Below are positions 7,486 through 16,717 of a stretch of 40,152 nt of DNA, in pieces. Under the pieces are notes generated by a model. The model saw only the letters and a list, made by a program, of their open reading frames with translations. It did no database searches and was not told where the DNA came from. The position numbers were made by a program, and so were the translations under genes. Source of the stretch: Hymenobacter sp. (GTDB lineage: Bacteria; Bacteroidota; Bacteroidia; Cytophagales; Hymenobacteraceae); assembly GCA_028288445.1 (NCBI GenBank), contig JAQBNT010000099.1, positions 1 through 40,152 of the forward strand, read 5' to 3'. Each line of letters begins with the position of its first letter. Position 1 is the stretch's first letter.

Positions 7486-8226
7486 ATGCGAACCCTTGTA
7501 CTAGACATTGGCAATACGGCCGTGAAGGCGGGTTGCTTCGATGGCCCGCTGCTGCGCGAAATGGCAGCCGGCCTCACGCCGGCATCCGTGCGGGAGCTGG
7601 TGCAGCGCTGGCAGCCCTTGCACGTTATCGTGGCATCGGTAGCAGAGGCAGCGGTGCTGGCCGTGGAGGAATTGCAGGATTTGGTACCGGGCCAGATACT
7701 GGGCTTTAGCCCCGGTACCACGCCCGTACCGCTACGCAATGCCTATGCCACGCCCCACACGCTGGGGGCCGACCGGCTAGCCGCCGCCGTGGGCACGGCC
7801 GGGCTGCGGCCGGGCCGCGATACACTTATCATCGACGCAGGCACGGCGCTGAAATTCGACCTGGTGACGGCCGACGGTACCTACCACGGCGGCAGCATAG
7901 CGCCGGGGCTGGCCATGCGGCTGCGGGCGCTGCACACCTTCACGGGGCGGCTGCCATTGCTGGAGTTGCCCGCCCCCGATGCAACGATTCCGCTGGTGGG
8001 CGACTCCACTACCGGGAGCCTGCTGAGCGGCGTAGTGAATGGCACGGTGGCCGAAATCAACGGCTTAGTAGCTCAATATCAACAGCGGCACCCCGGCATT
8101 GGGGTATTGCTGACGGGAGGCGATGCCGCGTTTCTGGCGGCCCGGCTCCCGGCTCGTATCTTTGTAGTGCCCGAGCTGGTGCTGCTTGGTCTTAATCGGA
8201 TTCTAGTTTATCATGTTGACAAATAA
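7486..8226 (+). CDS. coaX: Type III pantothenate kinase
   Basis: CoaX phosphorylates pantothenate in the first step of coenzyme A synthesis and belongs to the ASKHA superfamily. The 246-residue product shows the phosphate-binding DIGNT at residues 7-11, GADR at 94-97, the DAGTALKFD segment at 117-125 and GGSIAPG at about 135-141. The ATG at 7486 gives the typical start MRTLVLDIGN; a GTG 15 bases upstream is less likely. The outer-membrane protein gene begins four bases after its stop codon, so the two are probably one transcript. A coaX - OMP - lptC order is familiar in Bacteroidota. Confidence 0.95.
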   Translation: MRTLVLDIGNTAVKAGCFDGPLLREMAAGLTPASVRELVQRWQPLHVIVASVAEAAVLAVEELQDLVPGQILGFSPGTTPVPLRNAYATPHTLGADRLAAAVGTAGLRPGRDTLIIDAGTALKFDLVTADGTYHGGSIAPGLAMRLRALHTFTGRLPLLELPAPDATIPLVGDSTTGSLLSGVVNGTVAEINGLVAQYQQRHPGIGVLLTGGDAAFLAARLPARIFVVPELVLLGLNRILVYHVDK

Positions 8227-8230
8227 AGAG

Positions 8231-9547
8231 ATGAAGCGTTTGGTGCTGGCCAGTCTGGCAGTAGTGGCGGCTGGCGGCGCGCAGGCGCAGGGCCTCGGCA
8301 ACTCGCCGTACTCGCGCATCGGGCTGGGCGAATACAACGCCAACACCGGCGGCGTGCGCCAGATGGGCATGGGCGGCGTTGGGCTGGCCGCACCCAATTC
8401 CGTCAATGTGAATGAGTTGAACCCCGCCCTGCTGTACTACACGGGCCGGACCACGTTTGAGGCCGGCTACAACGGCCAGTACAAAACGGTGAAAAATGCC
8501 AATGCTTCCAGCCGCAGCGGCAACGGCACGCTGGGCTATTTTGCACTGTCGGTGCCGCTGAGCACAAAGTGGGGCGCGGCTGTGGGCCTGAAGCCGCTCA
8601 GCGCGGTGGACTACGAATCGAACATCGTGCGGGACGTGGTGAACACGCCCACCGGGCAGCCGGCGCAGTCGCTCACGCAGCTGAAAGGCACGGGCGGCGT
8701 GTCGGAAGCGTATCTGGGCCAAGGTTTTCGCATCACGAAGGCCCTGACGCTGGGCTTCACGGCCTCGTACGTGTTTGGTGTGGTAGATGAAACGTCGGGA
8801 ACCACCGTGGTGGTAACCAACAGCACCAATAACACGCTGGAAAAAGCGGTGGACCGCCAGCACACCCGCTACTCGGATTTTGCCTTCCGGGCCGGCGCAC
8901 ACTACCGCCAGAAGCTCGGCAAAGACCTTAATATGAACGTGGGCGGCGTCTACAGCTTCGCGCACAACCTCAACGGGCAGCAAACCAATACCCAGGAGCG
9001 GGAGGACACCAACGGCACGCTCGTGAGCGCGGCCACGATTGTGAGCGACGGCCGCGGCAGCACATTTGTGCCCGCATTGGCCCAGGCCGGCATCAGCTTC
9101 GACAACGACAAGAACTGGAGCCTGAACCTGGATGTGGCGCAGCAGCAATGGTCGAAATTCCGGAGCTTCAATTCCACCGGACCGGCGTTGAGCAACACCA
9201 TGCGCTTTGGGCTGGGCGGGGAGATTACCCCGGACCCAGGCTCGGTGGAGCACTACTTTCAGCGGGTGGCCTACCGGGCCGGCGTCTCGCTGGCGCAGCT
9301 GCCGTACCAGCCGGGCGGCAAAATGCTGTATGACCGGTCGGTGAGCTGGGGCTTCGGCTTCCCGCTGCCCACGGCCACGCCGCTCGAATCGACCACCATC
9401 AGCCTGGCCTTCACCTACGGCGTGCGCGGCAATACGGAACTGGTGGGCGGCACCACGGGCAGCACCAACGTGCAGGAAAACTACATCCGCGGCCAGCTGG
9501 GCATCACGCTCAACAACCGCTGGTTCATCAAGCGCCGCCTGCAATAA
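8231..9547 (+). CDS. Outer-membrane beta-barrel protein, FadL/OmpP1-like
   Basis: The 438-residue product starts with a signal peptide (MKRLVLASLAVVAAGGAQAQ) and continues with alternating, aromatic-rich strands ending with the C-terminal NNRWFIKRRLQ. The early segment SPYSRIGLGEYN and the MGMGGVGLA and NPALLYY motifs are like those of FadL-type barrels that move hydrophobic compounds across the outer membrane. The substrate cannot be told. The ATG at 8231 is preferred because it follows the coaX stop and opens directly on the signal peptide; an ATG at 8213 would overlap coaX by 14 bases. It precedes lptC, whose product works in lipopolysaccharide export, but a direct functional link is an inference. 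Confidence 0.82.
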   Translation: MKRLVLASLAVVAAGGAQAQGLGNSPYSRIGLGEYNANTGGVRQMGMGGVGLAAPNSVNVNELNPALLYYTGRTTFEAGYNGQYKTVKNANASSRSGNGTLGYFALSVPLSTKWGAAVGLKPLSAVDYESNIVRDVVNTPTGQPAQSLTQLKGTGGVSEAYLGQGFRITKALTLGFTASYVFGVVDETSGTTVVVTNSTNNTLEKAVDRQHTRYSDFAFRAGAHYRQKLGKDLNMNVGGVYSFAHNLNGQQTNTQEREDTNGTLVSAATIVSDGRGSTFVPALAQAGISFDNDKNWSLNLDVAQQQWSKFRSFNSTGPALSNTMRFGLGGEITPDPGSVEHYFQRVAYRAGVSLAQLPYQPGGKMLYDRSVSWGFGFPLPTATPLESTTISLAFTYGVRGNTELVGGTTGSTNVQENYIRGQLGITLNNRWFIKRRLQ

Positions 9548-9574
9548 GGCGGGGACTACCTAATCAATATCCAA

Positions 9575-10153
9575 GTGAAAGCATTGTGGCGCGCAGCAGG
9601 AGTGGGGGCAATGCTGGCCGCCCTGGCCTTGGCTGGCTGCGACAAAAAAGCCGCCACCGGCCCCATGCAGGTCTACACCGGCCCGCTAATGGAAACCACC
9701 AACGTGCTGACGCTGGTGAGCGACTCGGCCAAGCTGAAATTCCAGCTCACGGCCCCGGTGGAGCAGCAGTTTGAAAACGGCGACATCATTTGGCCCAAGG
9801 GAATGCTGCTCACGTTCTACTCGGCCGATGGCAAGAAGAACGTCATCAACACGCTGAAAGCGGATTACGGTAAGTCCGACAAGGGCAAAAACCTTTACAC
9901 CATGCGCGGCAAAGTGCACGTCATGAACGTGCCCGAGCAGCAGAACATGGACACCGAGGAGTTGTTCTACGACAAGACCAAGCAGCTGATTTATACCGAT
10001 TCGGCCATGTTTGTGAAGGTGACTACGCCCACCGAGTACCTGACCGGCTACGGCCTGAAGGCTAATCAGAATTTCTCACGGTACAAGATTACCCGGCCCA
10101 CCGGCGTGTTTGCTGCGCCGCAGGCCGTGACCGCGCCCCAGCCGGCCCGCTAG
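9575..10153 (+). CDS. lptC: LPS export periplasmic protein LptC (lipoprotein form)
   Basis: LptC passes lipopolysaccharide from the LptBFG transporter to LptA in the periplasm. The 192-residue product begins at a GTG and has a lipobox LAGC with the lipidated Cys at residue 22, so it is lipid-anchored rather than held by an N-terminal helix, which is common in Bacteroidota. The body is beta-rich with NVLTLVSDSAKLKFQLTAP and the LptC-like phrase TEELFYDKTKQLIYTDS. The C-terminal 25 residues are rich in Pro and Ala. It follows the outer-membrane protein by 27 bases and precedes a small membrane protein gene by 20 bases. Confidence 0.88.
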   Translation: MKALWRAAGVGAMLAALALAGCDKKAATGPMQVYTGPLMETTNVLTLVSDSAKLKFQLTAPVEQQFENGDIIWPKGMLLTFYSADGKKNVINTLKADYGKSDKGKNLYTMRGKVHVMNVPEQQNMDTEELFYDKTKQLIYTDSAMFVKVTTPTEYLTGYGLKANQNFSRYKITRPTGVFAAPQAVTAPQPAR

Positions 10154-10173
10154 CGGCCATTAACCGCAGACCT

Positions 10174-10437
10174 ATGAAATTTGACAAAGACTTGCTGCGC
10201 ACCGTGCTCTTCGCCGTGGGCGTGGTGGCCATGGTTATTGGCATCTACCAGACGCTGCTGTTCAACGACCTGATGCGCAACTACTGGATTTTCATGGTGG
10301 CCATGGCCTGCTGGATGCCGCTGCTTTACTGGCGGCAGCAGGAGCGGGTGGAAGCAAAAATTGCCGAGCAAAAAGCCAAGCTGGCCCAGCAGGCCCGAGC
10401 CAAAACCCCGGCCAAATCGACCAAAAAACGCCGCTAA
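10174..10437 (+). CDS. Small two-helix membrane protein of unknown function
   Basis: The 87-residue product has two predicted membrane helices (about residues 10-29, VLFAVGVVAMVIGIYQTLL, and 38-52) and a very basic, Lys/Ala-rich C-terminal tail ending in KSTKKRR, which would be cytoplasmic. I do not recognise a named family. It lies 20 bases after lptC and before a promoter for ppiD, so it is likely the last gene of the coaX-OMP-lptC transcript and may act in envelope assembly; this is inferred from position only. Confidence 0.75.
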   Translation: MKFDKDLLRTVLFAVGVVAMVIGIYQTLLFNDLMRNYWIFMVAMACWMPLLYWRQQERVEAKIAEQKAKLAQQARAKTPAKSTKKRR

Positions 10438-10526
10438 GCCGTTATTCGGTCATAATGTGACTGGAGCAGCTGAGCCGATGCAATCGGTTGGGGCGGCTTG
10501 AGTGAAGACTTTAAAAACCGTAAAAC

Positions 10527-10557
10527 TTTGATTGCCGGCCAAATTCTGGTTATTTTG
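10527..10557 (+). promoter_or_regulatory. Promoter of the PpiD-like gene
   Basis: A -33 element TTTG at 10527-10530 is followed after 19 bases by TTATTTTG at 10550-10557, which differs from the Bacteroidota -7 consensus TAnnTTTG at one position. A start near 10564 would leave a leader of about 40 bases before the ATG at 10602. Confidence 0.6.
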
Positions 10558-10601
10558 CGCCTCTTTTGACCAACACAGACTTCGATTCTTTTGACAAGTA
10601 A

Positions 10602-12728
10602 ATGGCTTTAATTAACACGATTCGGGAAAAATCTGGCTGGGCGGTAGGTACCGTGGCCGTCGGGATGCTGCTCTTCATTGTGGGCGGCGACCTGGTGGGC
10701 GGCAAAAACAAGCTTTTCGGTGGCAACGACCAGACCGTGGGCGAGGTAGCGGGCAAGAAAGTAGAGCTGGCCGATTACAACAACGCTTTGGAGCAAGCCA
10801 AGCAGGCTTTTGTGGCCCAGCAGCAGCGCCAGCCGGATGACCAGGCGATGGGCTACCTGCGCGACCAGGCTTGGAACCAGACCATTTACCGCATGGCTTT
10901 CCAGCCCGAGTGGGAAAAGCTGGGCCTGACCGTGAGCGACGATGAGCTGGTGGACATGGTGCAGGGCGACAACATCAGCCCCGGCATCAAGCAGGCCTTC
11001 ACCGACCAGAAAACGGGTCAGTTCGATAAAGCCCGCCTAGTGGAGTACCTGAAAAACCTTGACAAGCTGCCGGCCGAAAACCAGGCCGCCTGGCACAATT
11101 TCGAAGCCAACCTGCCCGCCGAGCGCCTTGCCAACAAGTACAACGCCCTGCTGAAAAACTCGGTGTACGTGACCACGGCCGAAGCCAAGCGTTTCGACGC
11201 CGCCCAGAACACTAAAGAAACGCTGAAATACCTGTTCGTGCCCTATGGCAGCATCTCCGACTCGGCCGTGACAGTGACCGATGCGCAGCTGCAGGCCTAC
11301 CTCGACAAGAACAAAGGCAAATACAAGGTGGAAGACGGCCGCTCGGTAGAGTACATCACCGTGCCGGTGGTGGCTTCGAAGGAGGACAGCGCCGCCGTGA
11401 AAACCTCGATGGCTGAGTTGACCACGCAGTTTGCCTCGGCCCCGGTCGACTCGCTGTTTGTGATGCAGAACTCGGAGCAGCCCTATAACAAGGCTTTCCG
11501 CAGCCCTGCTGATTTGCCCGAGCAGCTCCGCAAGCAGCTGCCCTTGGCCGCTGGCAAAATCTACGGCCCGTACGCTGAAAACGGCACGTATTCGCTGTAT
11601 AAAGTGACCGGTACGGGTGTGGGCAAAGAGCCCGCCGCGCGCGCCAGCCACATCCTCATCAAGGCTGAAGGCACCACGCCCGAAGCCAAAGCTGCCGCGA
11701 AAGCCAAGGCCCAGGACATCCTGAACAAAATCAAGGGCGGGGCTGATTTCGCGGCCATGGCCCGCCAGTTCGGCACCGACGGCACCAAGGAGCAGGGCGG
11801 CGACCTCGGCTGGTTCGGCAAAGGCCGCATGGTACCGGAGTTCGAGAAAGCCATTTTTGGCGCTACGGCCCCCGGCCTGCTGCCCAACGTGGTAGAAACT
11901 TCGTTCGGCTACCACGTCATCAAAATCACGGCCGCGCCGACCAAGCAGACTTACCAAGTGGCTGAGGTGAAGAAGACCATTGCCCCGAGCGATGCCACCC
12001 GCGAAGCTGCTTACGCCAAAGCCCAGGAGCTGAAAGGCCAGGCCACGGACCTCGCCAGCTTCCGCGCCCTGACCACCAAAGACAAGACCCTGCAAAAGCA
12101 GGAAGCCAAAAACCTGGACCGTGGTGCCCGCAGCGTGAACAACCTGCAGAACGCCCGCGAGCTGGTGCGTTGGGCCTTCGGCTTCAACGTGAACGGTGCT
12201 GAAACCAAGGTGGGCGACGTTTCGGAGGTGTATGAAATGGGTGACCAGTACGTCATTGCCGCCCTCACCGACGAGCGCGCCAAGGGCACTGCTACCGTGG
12301 CTAACCTAAAGCCCGAGCTGTCGGCCATGGTGCGTAACGAAGAGAAAGCCAAGCAAATCATCGCCAAGCTGCCCAAGACCGGCAGCCTGGAGGAAATGGC
12401 CACCAAATACGGCCCCACCGCTCAGGTAGGTACCGCCGAGAACGTGATTCTGGGCCAGGGCAGCATTGCCAACATCGGCTTCGAGCCGCTGGCCGTGGGC
12501 AAAGCCTACGCGCTGAAGCCCGGTCAGAAATCGGCCCCGATTCAGGGTGAGCAGGGTGTGCTGGTGATTGAGCCCGTGACCATCGCTGAGCCCCAGGTGG
12601 CCAACACCAACCTGAAAGCTGTGCAGCAGCAGCTGGCCCAGCAACGTGCTCAGGCGCAGGATGGCAAGATTTACGAGGCCGTGAAGGCCCACGCCAACGT
12701 GAAAGACAACCGCACGAAGTTTTTCTAG
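10602..12728 (+). CDS. Periplasmic peptidyl-prolyl isomerase, PpiD/SurA-like chaperone
   Basis: The 708-residue product has a short cytoplasmic start, one membrane helix (about residues 12-30, WAVGTVAVGMLLFIVGGDL) and a periplasmic region. A SurA-N-like helical part follows (AGKKVELADYNNALEQ onward), then a parvulin rotamase domain at about residues 347-440 with ASHILIKAEG, GADFAAMARQ, GGDLGWFGKGRMVPEFE and SFGYHVIKIT. A second helical and a possible degenerate rotamase region complete the protein. PpiD proteins sit near the Sec translocon and help newly exported proteins fold. Its length slightly exceeds the E. coli protein. It has its own promoter and a good terminator. Confidence 0.9.
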   Translation: MALINTIREKSGWAVGTVAVGMLLFIVGGDLVGGKNKLFGGNDQTVGEVAGKKVELADYNNALEQAKQAFVAQQQRQPDDQAMGYLRDQAWNQTIYRMAFQPEWEKLGLTVSDDELVDMVQGDNISPGIKQAFTDQKTGQFDKARLVEYLKNLDKLPAENQAAWHNFEANLPAERLANKYNALLKNSVYVTTAEAKRFDAAQNTKETLKYLFVPYGSISDSAVTVTDAQLQAYLDKNKGKYKVEDGRSVEYITVPVVASKEDSAAVKTSMAELTTQFASAPVDSLFVMQNSEQPYNKAFRSPADLPEQLRKQLPLAAGKIYGPYAENGTYSLYKVTGTGVGKEPAARASHILIKAEGTTPEAKAAAKAKAQDILNKIKGGADFAAMARQFGTDGTKEQGGDLGWFGKGRMVPEFEKAIFGATAPGLLPNVVETSFGYHVIKITAAPTKQTYQVAEVKKTIAPSDATREAAYAKAQELKGQATDLASFRALTTKDKTLQKQEAKNLDRGARSVNNLQNARELVRWAFGFNVNGAETKVGDVSEVYEMGDQYVIAALTDERAKGTATVANLKPELSAMVRNEEKAKQIIAKLPKTGSLEEMATKYGPTAQVGTAENVILGQGSIANIGFEPLAVGKAYALKPGQKSAPIQGEQGVLVIEPVTIAEPQVANTNLKAVQQQLAQQRAQAQDGKIYEAVKAHANVKDNRTKFF

Positions 12729-12748
12729 GACGTCAATCCGCGAGTTTG

Positions 12749-12781
12749 AAAAGGGCCGTACCTTCGGGGGCGGCCCTTTTT
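12749..12781 (+). terminator. Rho-independent terminator after the PpiD-like gene
   Basis: AAAAGGGCCG at 12749-12758 pairs with CGGCCCTTTT at 12771-12780, with T residues following. It lies 20 bases after the stop codon. Confidence 0.85.
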
Positions 12782-12921
12782 CGTTTTCTAAGCGTGGGCT
12801 TTGCGGGGCCGGGCTGGCACGTCAGCGTTGAACGAAGCGCCTGTGGTCCGGCGTTTTGAGGCCAGTAGCCAATGGCGCTTTGCGGCCGGCTAGTGCTTCC
12901 TGAATCGAATTTTGAATTCCT

Positions 12922-14748
12922 ATGCGTTCGCCTTCTTTCCTTGTTGCTGCTGCTTTACTCTTGAGCCTGCCCGCGCACGCGCAGCCCTCCAAAGGTTGGG
13001 CCCCCGTGAGTAATACCGCGCTGGCCCAGGATTATGCTCGCCGGGGCGAACACGAGAAGGTGGTTTTTCTGTTTGAAAAGCTGCCGCTGGAGGAGCAGAC
13101 CAGCCTGACGACCTTCCCGGTATATATCGCATCATTGCAGGCGCTGAAGCGCTATAAGGATGCCGAAAAGCTGACCAAAAAAGCAATTAAGCTTCGCCCC
13201 GAGGATGCCACGCTGGGCGTGACGCTAGGCGGCGTGTTCCTGGCCGCTGGAGATAAAGCGGCGGCTGAAAGACAGTGGCAGAAGGTATTGGCCCAGCTTG
13301 CGCCTGCGCAGGTGCAGCCGGTAGCGGCCGAGTTCAGCCGCCGCGAGCTGCCCGACTGGACCGAGCGCACCTACCTGCGCGGCCGTGCGCTGGCCAAAAA
13401 TGACACCGAGTACTCCCCGCAGCTCATCCAGCTCTACACCCAGACGGGCAACCAAGCCCAGGTGCTGGCCGAAACCCTGCGCCTGATAGCCCAGGACGAC
13501 AAGCAGCTGCCCTACGTGCGCAACATGCTGCAAAATGCATTGCACGAAGAAAAAGACTTCGACGCGCTGGAAAAGCAGCTGATTACGGCCATCCAGGAGC
13601 ACCCCGACCAGGCGGCTTACAGCGAACTGCTGCTATGGCTGCAGGTGCAGCGGCACGATTTCGGCGGGGCACTGATGCAGGCCCGTGCCCTGGACCGCCG
13701 CAGCCGCAGCGAGGGCGTGCGGGTGATGGAGCTGGCGTCCATCGCGCAGCAGAATAAGGACTATGAAACGGCCATCGAGGGCTTTTCCTACGTGGCCAAG
13801 GAGTACCGCAACGGCCCGTATTACAACGGGGCCCGCCAGCGTCTGCTGCAAGCCCGCGAGGCCCAGGTGCGCGAAACCTACCCGGTGGATGTGGCGAAAG
13901 TGCGCGCCCTGGTGACGGACTACGACCAGCTGCTGGCCGAGCTGGGCCGCACGCCCCAAACGGCGCCCGTCATCCGCAACCTGGCCAACCTTTACGCCTT
14001 TCAGCTGAATGACCGGGCCAGGGCCATGACCCTGCTTCAGGAGGTTATCGACATGCCCCGTGCCAGCGACGACGTGGTGGACGAGGCCAAGGTTACCCAG
14101 GGCGATTTGTACATCCTGAAAGGCGAACCCTGGGAGGCTACGCTGCTGTATTCGCAGGTTGAGAAGTCGCACAAAGACTCGCCGCTGGGCTATGAGGCCA
14201 AGTTGCGCAACGCCCGCCTGAGCTATTATGCTGGTGATTTTAAACTAGCGCAAAGCCACTTGGACATTCTGAAAGAAGCCACCACCCGCGAAATTGCCAA
14301 CGATGCTATGCAGCTCTCGCTGCTCATTCAGGACAACACTGTGGAGGACACGCTGGGCCTGGGCCTGAAAGCCTACGCCGCCGTGGAGCAGCTGGTGTTC
14401 CAGAATAAGATTCCTGAGGCCATCAAGGGCCTGGATGCACTGCTGGAGCGCTTCCCCGGCCACTCGCTGGCCGATGATACCTACTACCTGAAAGCGCAGC
14501 TGCTGCGCCGCACCGGCGACTTCCCCGGGGCCATTGCCACGCTGGAGCGCATCACCGCCAACCCCAAAGCCGATGTGCTGAGCGATGACGCGCTATTCTT
14601 GCTGGCCCGCATTCAGGAAGAGGATGTGAAGGACAAGGGCAAGGCCCAGGACTTGTATAATCAGGTGATTAGCAAATTCCCCGGCAGCATCTACGTGGCC
14701 GAGGCCCGCAAGCGCTTCCGCAAGCTGCGGGGCGACGGGGTGCAGTAG
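12922..14748 (+). CDS. Secreted tetratricopeptide repeat protein
   Basis: The 608-residue product begins with a signal peptide (MRSPSFLVAAALLLSLPAHA) and is helical throughout. TPR-like units recur, for example YARRGEHEKVVFLFEKLP, LKRYKDAEKLTKKAI, AIEGFSYVAKEYRNG, AIKGLDALLERFPGHSLA and AIATLERITANP, the last few resembling BamD/YbgF-type repeats. It probably acts as a periplasmic protein-binding scaffold; no partner is shown. Its place between ppiD and recJ suggests an envelope role only by association. The C-terminus ends in a normal TPR (YNQVISKFPGSIYVAEARKRF). Confidence 0.86.
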   Translation: MRSPSFLVAAALLLSLPAHAQPSKGWAPVSNTALAQDYARRGEHEKVVFLFEKLPLEEQTSLTTFPVYIASLQALKRYKDAEKLTKKAIKLRPEDATLGVTLGGVFLAAGDKAAAERQWQKVLAQLAPAQVQPVAAEFSRRELPDWTERTYLRGRALAKNDTEYSPQLIQLYTQTGNQAQVLAETLRLIAQDDKQLPYVRNMLQNALHEEKDFDALEKQLITAIQEHPDQAAYSELLLWLQVQRHDFGGALMQARALDRRSRSEGVRVMELASIAQQNKDYETAIEGFSYVAKEYRNGPYYNGARQRLLQAREAQVRETYPVDVAKVRALVTDYDQLLAELGRTPQTAPVIRNLANLYAFQLNDRARAMTLLQEVIDMPRASDDVVDEAKVTQGDLYILKGEPWEATLLYSQVEKSHKDSPLGYEAKLRNARLSYYAGDFKLAQSHLDILKEATTREIANDAMQLSLLIQDNTVEDTLGLGLKAYAAVEQLVFQNKIPEAIKGLDALLERFPGHSLADDTYYLKAQLLRRTGDFPGAIATLERITANPKADVLSDDALFLLARIQEEDVKDKGKAQDLYNQVISKFPGSIYVAEARKRFRKLRGDGVQ

Positions 14749-14754
14749 AAAGGC

Positions 14755-14868
14755 TTAGCGGAAAAACACGAACATCAGCGCCAGCGCCAGGATAAATACC
14801 CCGTACATCAGTACGTCGGTCCCGATGTACTGGCGGTATTGGCGGTAGAAATCTCGGAGCTTCTTCAT
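14755..14868 (-). CDS. 37-residue single-helix membrane protein
   Basis: A short frame from ATG 14866-14868 codes for 37 residues: a basic, aromatic-rich start (MKKLRDFYRQYRQYIGTD) and then one hydrophobic helix at about residues 18-36 (VLMYGVFILALALMFVFF) ending in Arg. The charge layout fits a small N-in membrane protein. It fills exactly the space between the TPR gene stop (six bases away) and the recJ promoter region, on the opposite strand. I do not know a family name. The strong membrane-protein pattern makes it likely real. Confidence 0.65.
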   Translation of the reverse strand: MKKLRDFYRQYRQYIGTDVLMYGVFILALALMFVFFR

Positions 14869-14934
14869 GGTGCGCGGGGCTGGCAAAACAGGGGGCGAAG
14901 GTACGGCCGTCGGCGCGGGGGAGGGGTTTGGTCG

Positions 14935-14942
14935 TACTTTTG
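14935..14942 (+). promoter_or_regulatory. Likely -7 element of the recJ promoter
   Basis: TACTTTTG fits TAnnTTTG exactly and lies 23 bases before the recJ ATG at 14966. No clear TTTG lies at the -33 position; the nearest is too close. Confidence 0.5.
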
Positions 14943-14965
14943 GACCCATTTTGACGAAGTATCCA

Positions 14966-16705
14966 ATGTCCGTATCCGCTGGTAAGCGCTGGAATTATAT
15001 CCCCGAACCCGACCCTGCCCAGGTCCATAGCCTCACCCAGGCCCTCTTCATTGCCCTCGAGATAGCCGCCCTGCTGGTGCAGCGCGGCATTGCCACGCCC
15101 GAAGCCGCCGCCGCCTTCTTTCACCCCGACCTGCGCCAGCTGCCCAACCCGCTGCTGATGCGCGACATGGCCCGCGCCGTGGCCCGCCTGGCCCACGCCC
15201 TGCAAGCCGGCGAGAAAGTCTTGGTGCTGGGCGATTACGATGTGGACGGCATCACGTCGGTGGCCACGGTGATTAGCTACCTCACGCCGCTGTTCGGGGC
15301 CGAGCGGCTGCGCGACTACATCCCTGACCGCTACACCGAGGGCTACGGCATCTCGCACAAAGCCATTGACACGGCCGCTGACCAGGGTTTTGCGCTCATC
15401 GTCGCGCTCGATTGCGGCATCAAAGCCGTAGAGCAGGTGGCCTACGCCAGCAGCCGGGGCGTCGATTTTATCATCTGCGACCACCACTTGCCCGGCGACG
15501 AGCTGCCGGCCGCCGTGGCCGTGCTCGACCCCAAGCGGGCCGACTGCGAGTACCCGTACAAAGAACTGTCGGGCTGCGGCGTGGGCTTCAAGCTGATGCA
15601 GGCGCTGGGCGAGCACCTGGGCCTGCCCCAGGCCCCGCTGCACGATTTGCTGGATTTGGTGACGGTGAGCATTGCCGCCGACATCGTGCCCATCACCGGC
15701 GAAAACCGCATTCTGGCCTCCTACGGCCTGCGGCGCTTCAACGAAGACGCCCACTTGCTGCGGCCCGGCCTGGCCGCGCTGCGCGAGCTGGCCACCCTGC
15801 GCGAAGGTCCGCTGGGCATCAGCAGCCTGATATTCGGCTTTGCGCCGCGCATCAACGCGGCCGGGCGCATGGGCGACGCCCGCCGCGCCGTGGCCATGCT
15901 GCTGGCCCCCGACCAGCAGGAAGCCCGCTACACCGCCGAAGTGGTGGACCAGATGAACCAGCAGCGGCGCGGCTCCGACCAGCACACCACCCAGGAGGCG
16001 CTGGACATGATTGCCGGCGACCCCATTCTGCAAAATGCCCACGCCACCGTGCTCTACAAGGCCGACTGGCACCAGGGCGTGCTCGGCATCGTGGCCTCGC
16101 GCTGCCTCGACCAATACTACCGCCCCACCGTCATCCTCACGCAGCGCGACGGCAAGGCCACCGGCTCAGCCCGCTCCGTGGCGGGGTTCGATGTGCACGA
16201 GGCGCTGGAATCCTGTTCCTCATTGCTCGACCAATTTGGCGGGCACCGCGCCGCCGCCGGCCTCACGCTGAAAGTGGAGAACGTGCCCGCCTTCCAGCGC
16301 CGGTTTGAGGAAGTGGTGGCCGATACGCTGACCACCGAGCACTTGGTGCGGCCCGTGGAAATAGCCGCCGTGCTGCCCCTGAGCCGCATCACCGAAGAGT
16401 TCTTCGGTGAGCTGCGCCGTATGGAGCCGTTCGGCCCTGGCAATCCCAACCCGGTGTTCGCCTCGCAGCGGCTGATGGCCGTGCCGCATAGCGCCCGCGT
16501 GGTCGGGCAGGGCCACCTCAAGCTGCGCCTGGCCACCGCCGATGCCCAGGGCCCGGCCGTGGACGCCATTGGCTTCGGCCTGGCCGATTACCTGCCCGAG
16601 ATTGAGCAAGGCCGGCCCTTCAGCGCCTGCTACACCGTGGAGCTGAACGAGTACCGGGGCCAGCGCAGCGTGCAGCTGCGCCTGCTGGACGTGCGCTGGG
16701 AGTAA
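14966..16705 (+). CDS. recJ: Single-stranded-DNA-specific exonuclease RecJ
   Basis: RecJ degrades single-stranded DNA 5' to 3' in recombination, mismatch and base-excision repair and belongs to the DHH phosphoesterase family. The 579-residue length is normal. Metal-binding motifs are DYDVDG at residues 90-95, DCG in IVALDCGIKAVE, and DHH at 172-174; the DHHA1 motif GGHRAAAG starts at about 425, followed by the C-terminal OB-type region with RMEPFGPGNPNPVF. The ATG at 14966 gives the normal start MSVSAGKRWNY; an upstream extension to 14867 is Gly-rich and overlaps the small minus-strand gene. Together with recF, this gives the window two parts of the RecFOR/RecJ gap-repair route, although they are not adjacent. 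Confidence 0.96.
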   Translation: MSVSAGKRWNYIPEPDPAQVHSLTQALFIALEIAALLVQRGIATPEAAAAFFHPDLRQLPNPLLMRDMARAVARLAHALQAGEKVLVLGDYDVDGITSVATVISYLTPLFGAERLRDYIPDRYTEGYGISHKAIDTAADQGFALIVALDCGIKAVEQVAYASSRGVDFIICDHHLPGDELPAAVAVLDPKRADCEYPYKELSGCGVGFKLMQALGEHLGLPQAPLHDLLDLVTVSIAADIVPITGENRILASYGLRRFNEDAHLLRPGLAALRELATLREGPLGISSLIFGFAPRINAAGRMGDARRAVAMLLAPDQQEARYTAEVVDQMNQQRRGSDQHTTQEALDMIAGDPILQNAHATVLYKADWHQGVLGIVASRCLDQYYRPTVILTQRDGKATGSARSVAGFDVHEALESCSSLLDQFGGHRAAAGLTLKVENVPAFQRRFEEVVADTLTTEHLVRPVEIAAVLPLSRITEEFFGELRRMEPFGPGNPNPVFASQRLMAVPHSARVVGQGHLKLRLATADAQGPAVDAIGFGLADYLPEIEQGRPFSACYTVELNEYRGQRSVQLRLLDVRWE

Positions 16706-16717
16706 TCAATGATTCTG

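Noticed and set aside
8192..9544. 450-residue minus-strand open frame opposite the outer-membrane protein gene
   Set aside because: His/Ala/Arg-rich antisense translation without signal peptide or domains; the sense frame has a signal peptide and beta-barrel pattern.
14669..16114. 481-residue minus-strand open frame opposite recJ
   Set aside because: Antisense shadow of recJ rich in Gly, His and Val; it also runs across the small membrane protein gene in a different frame.
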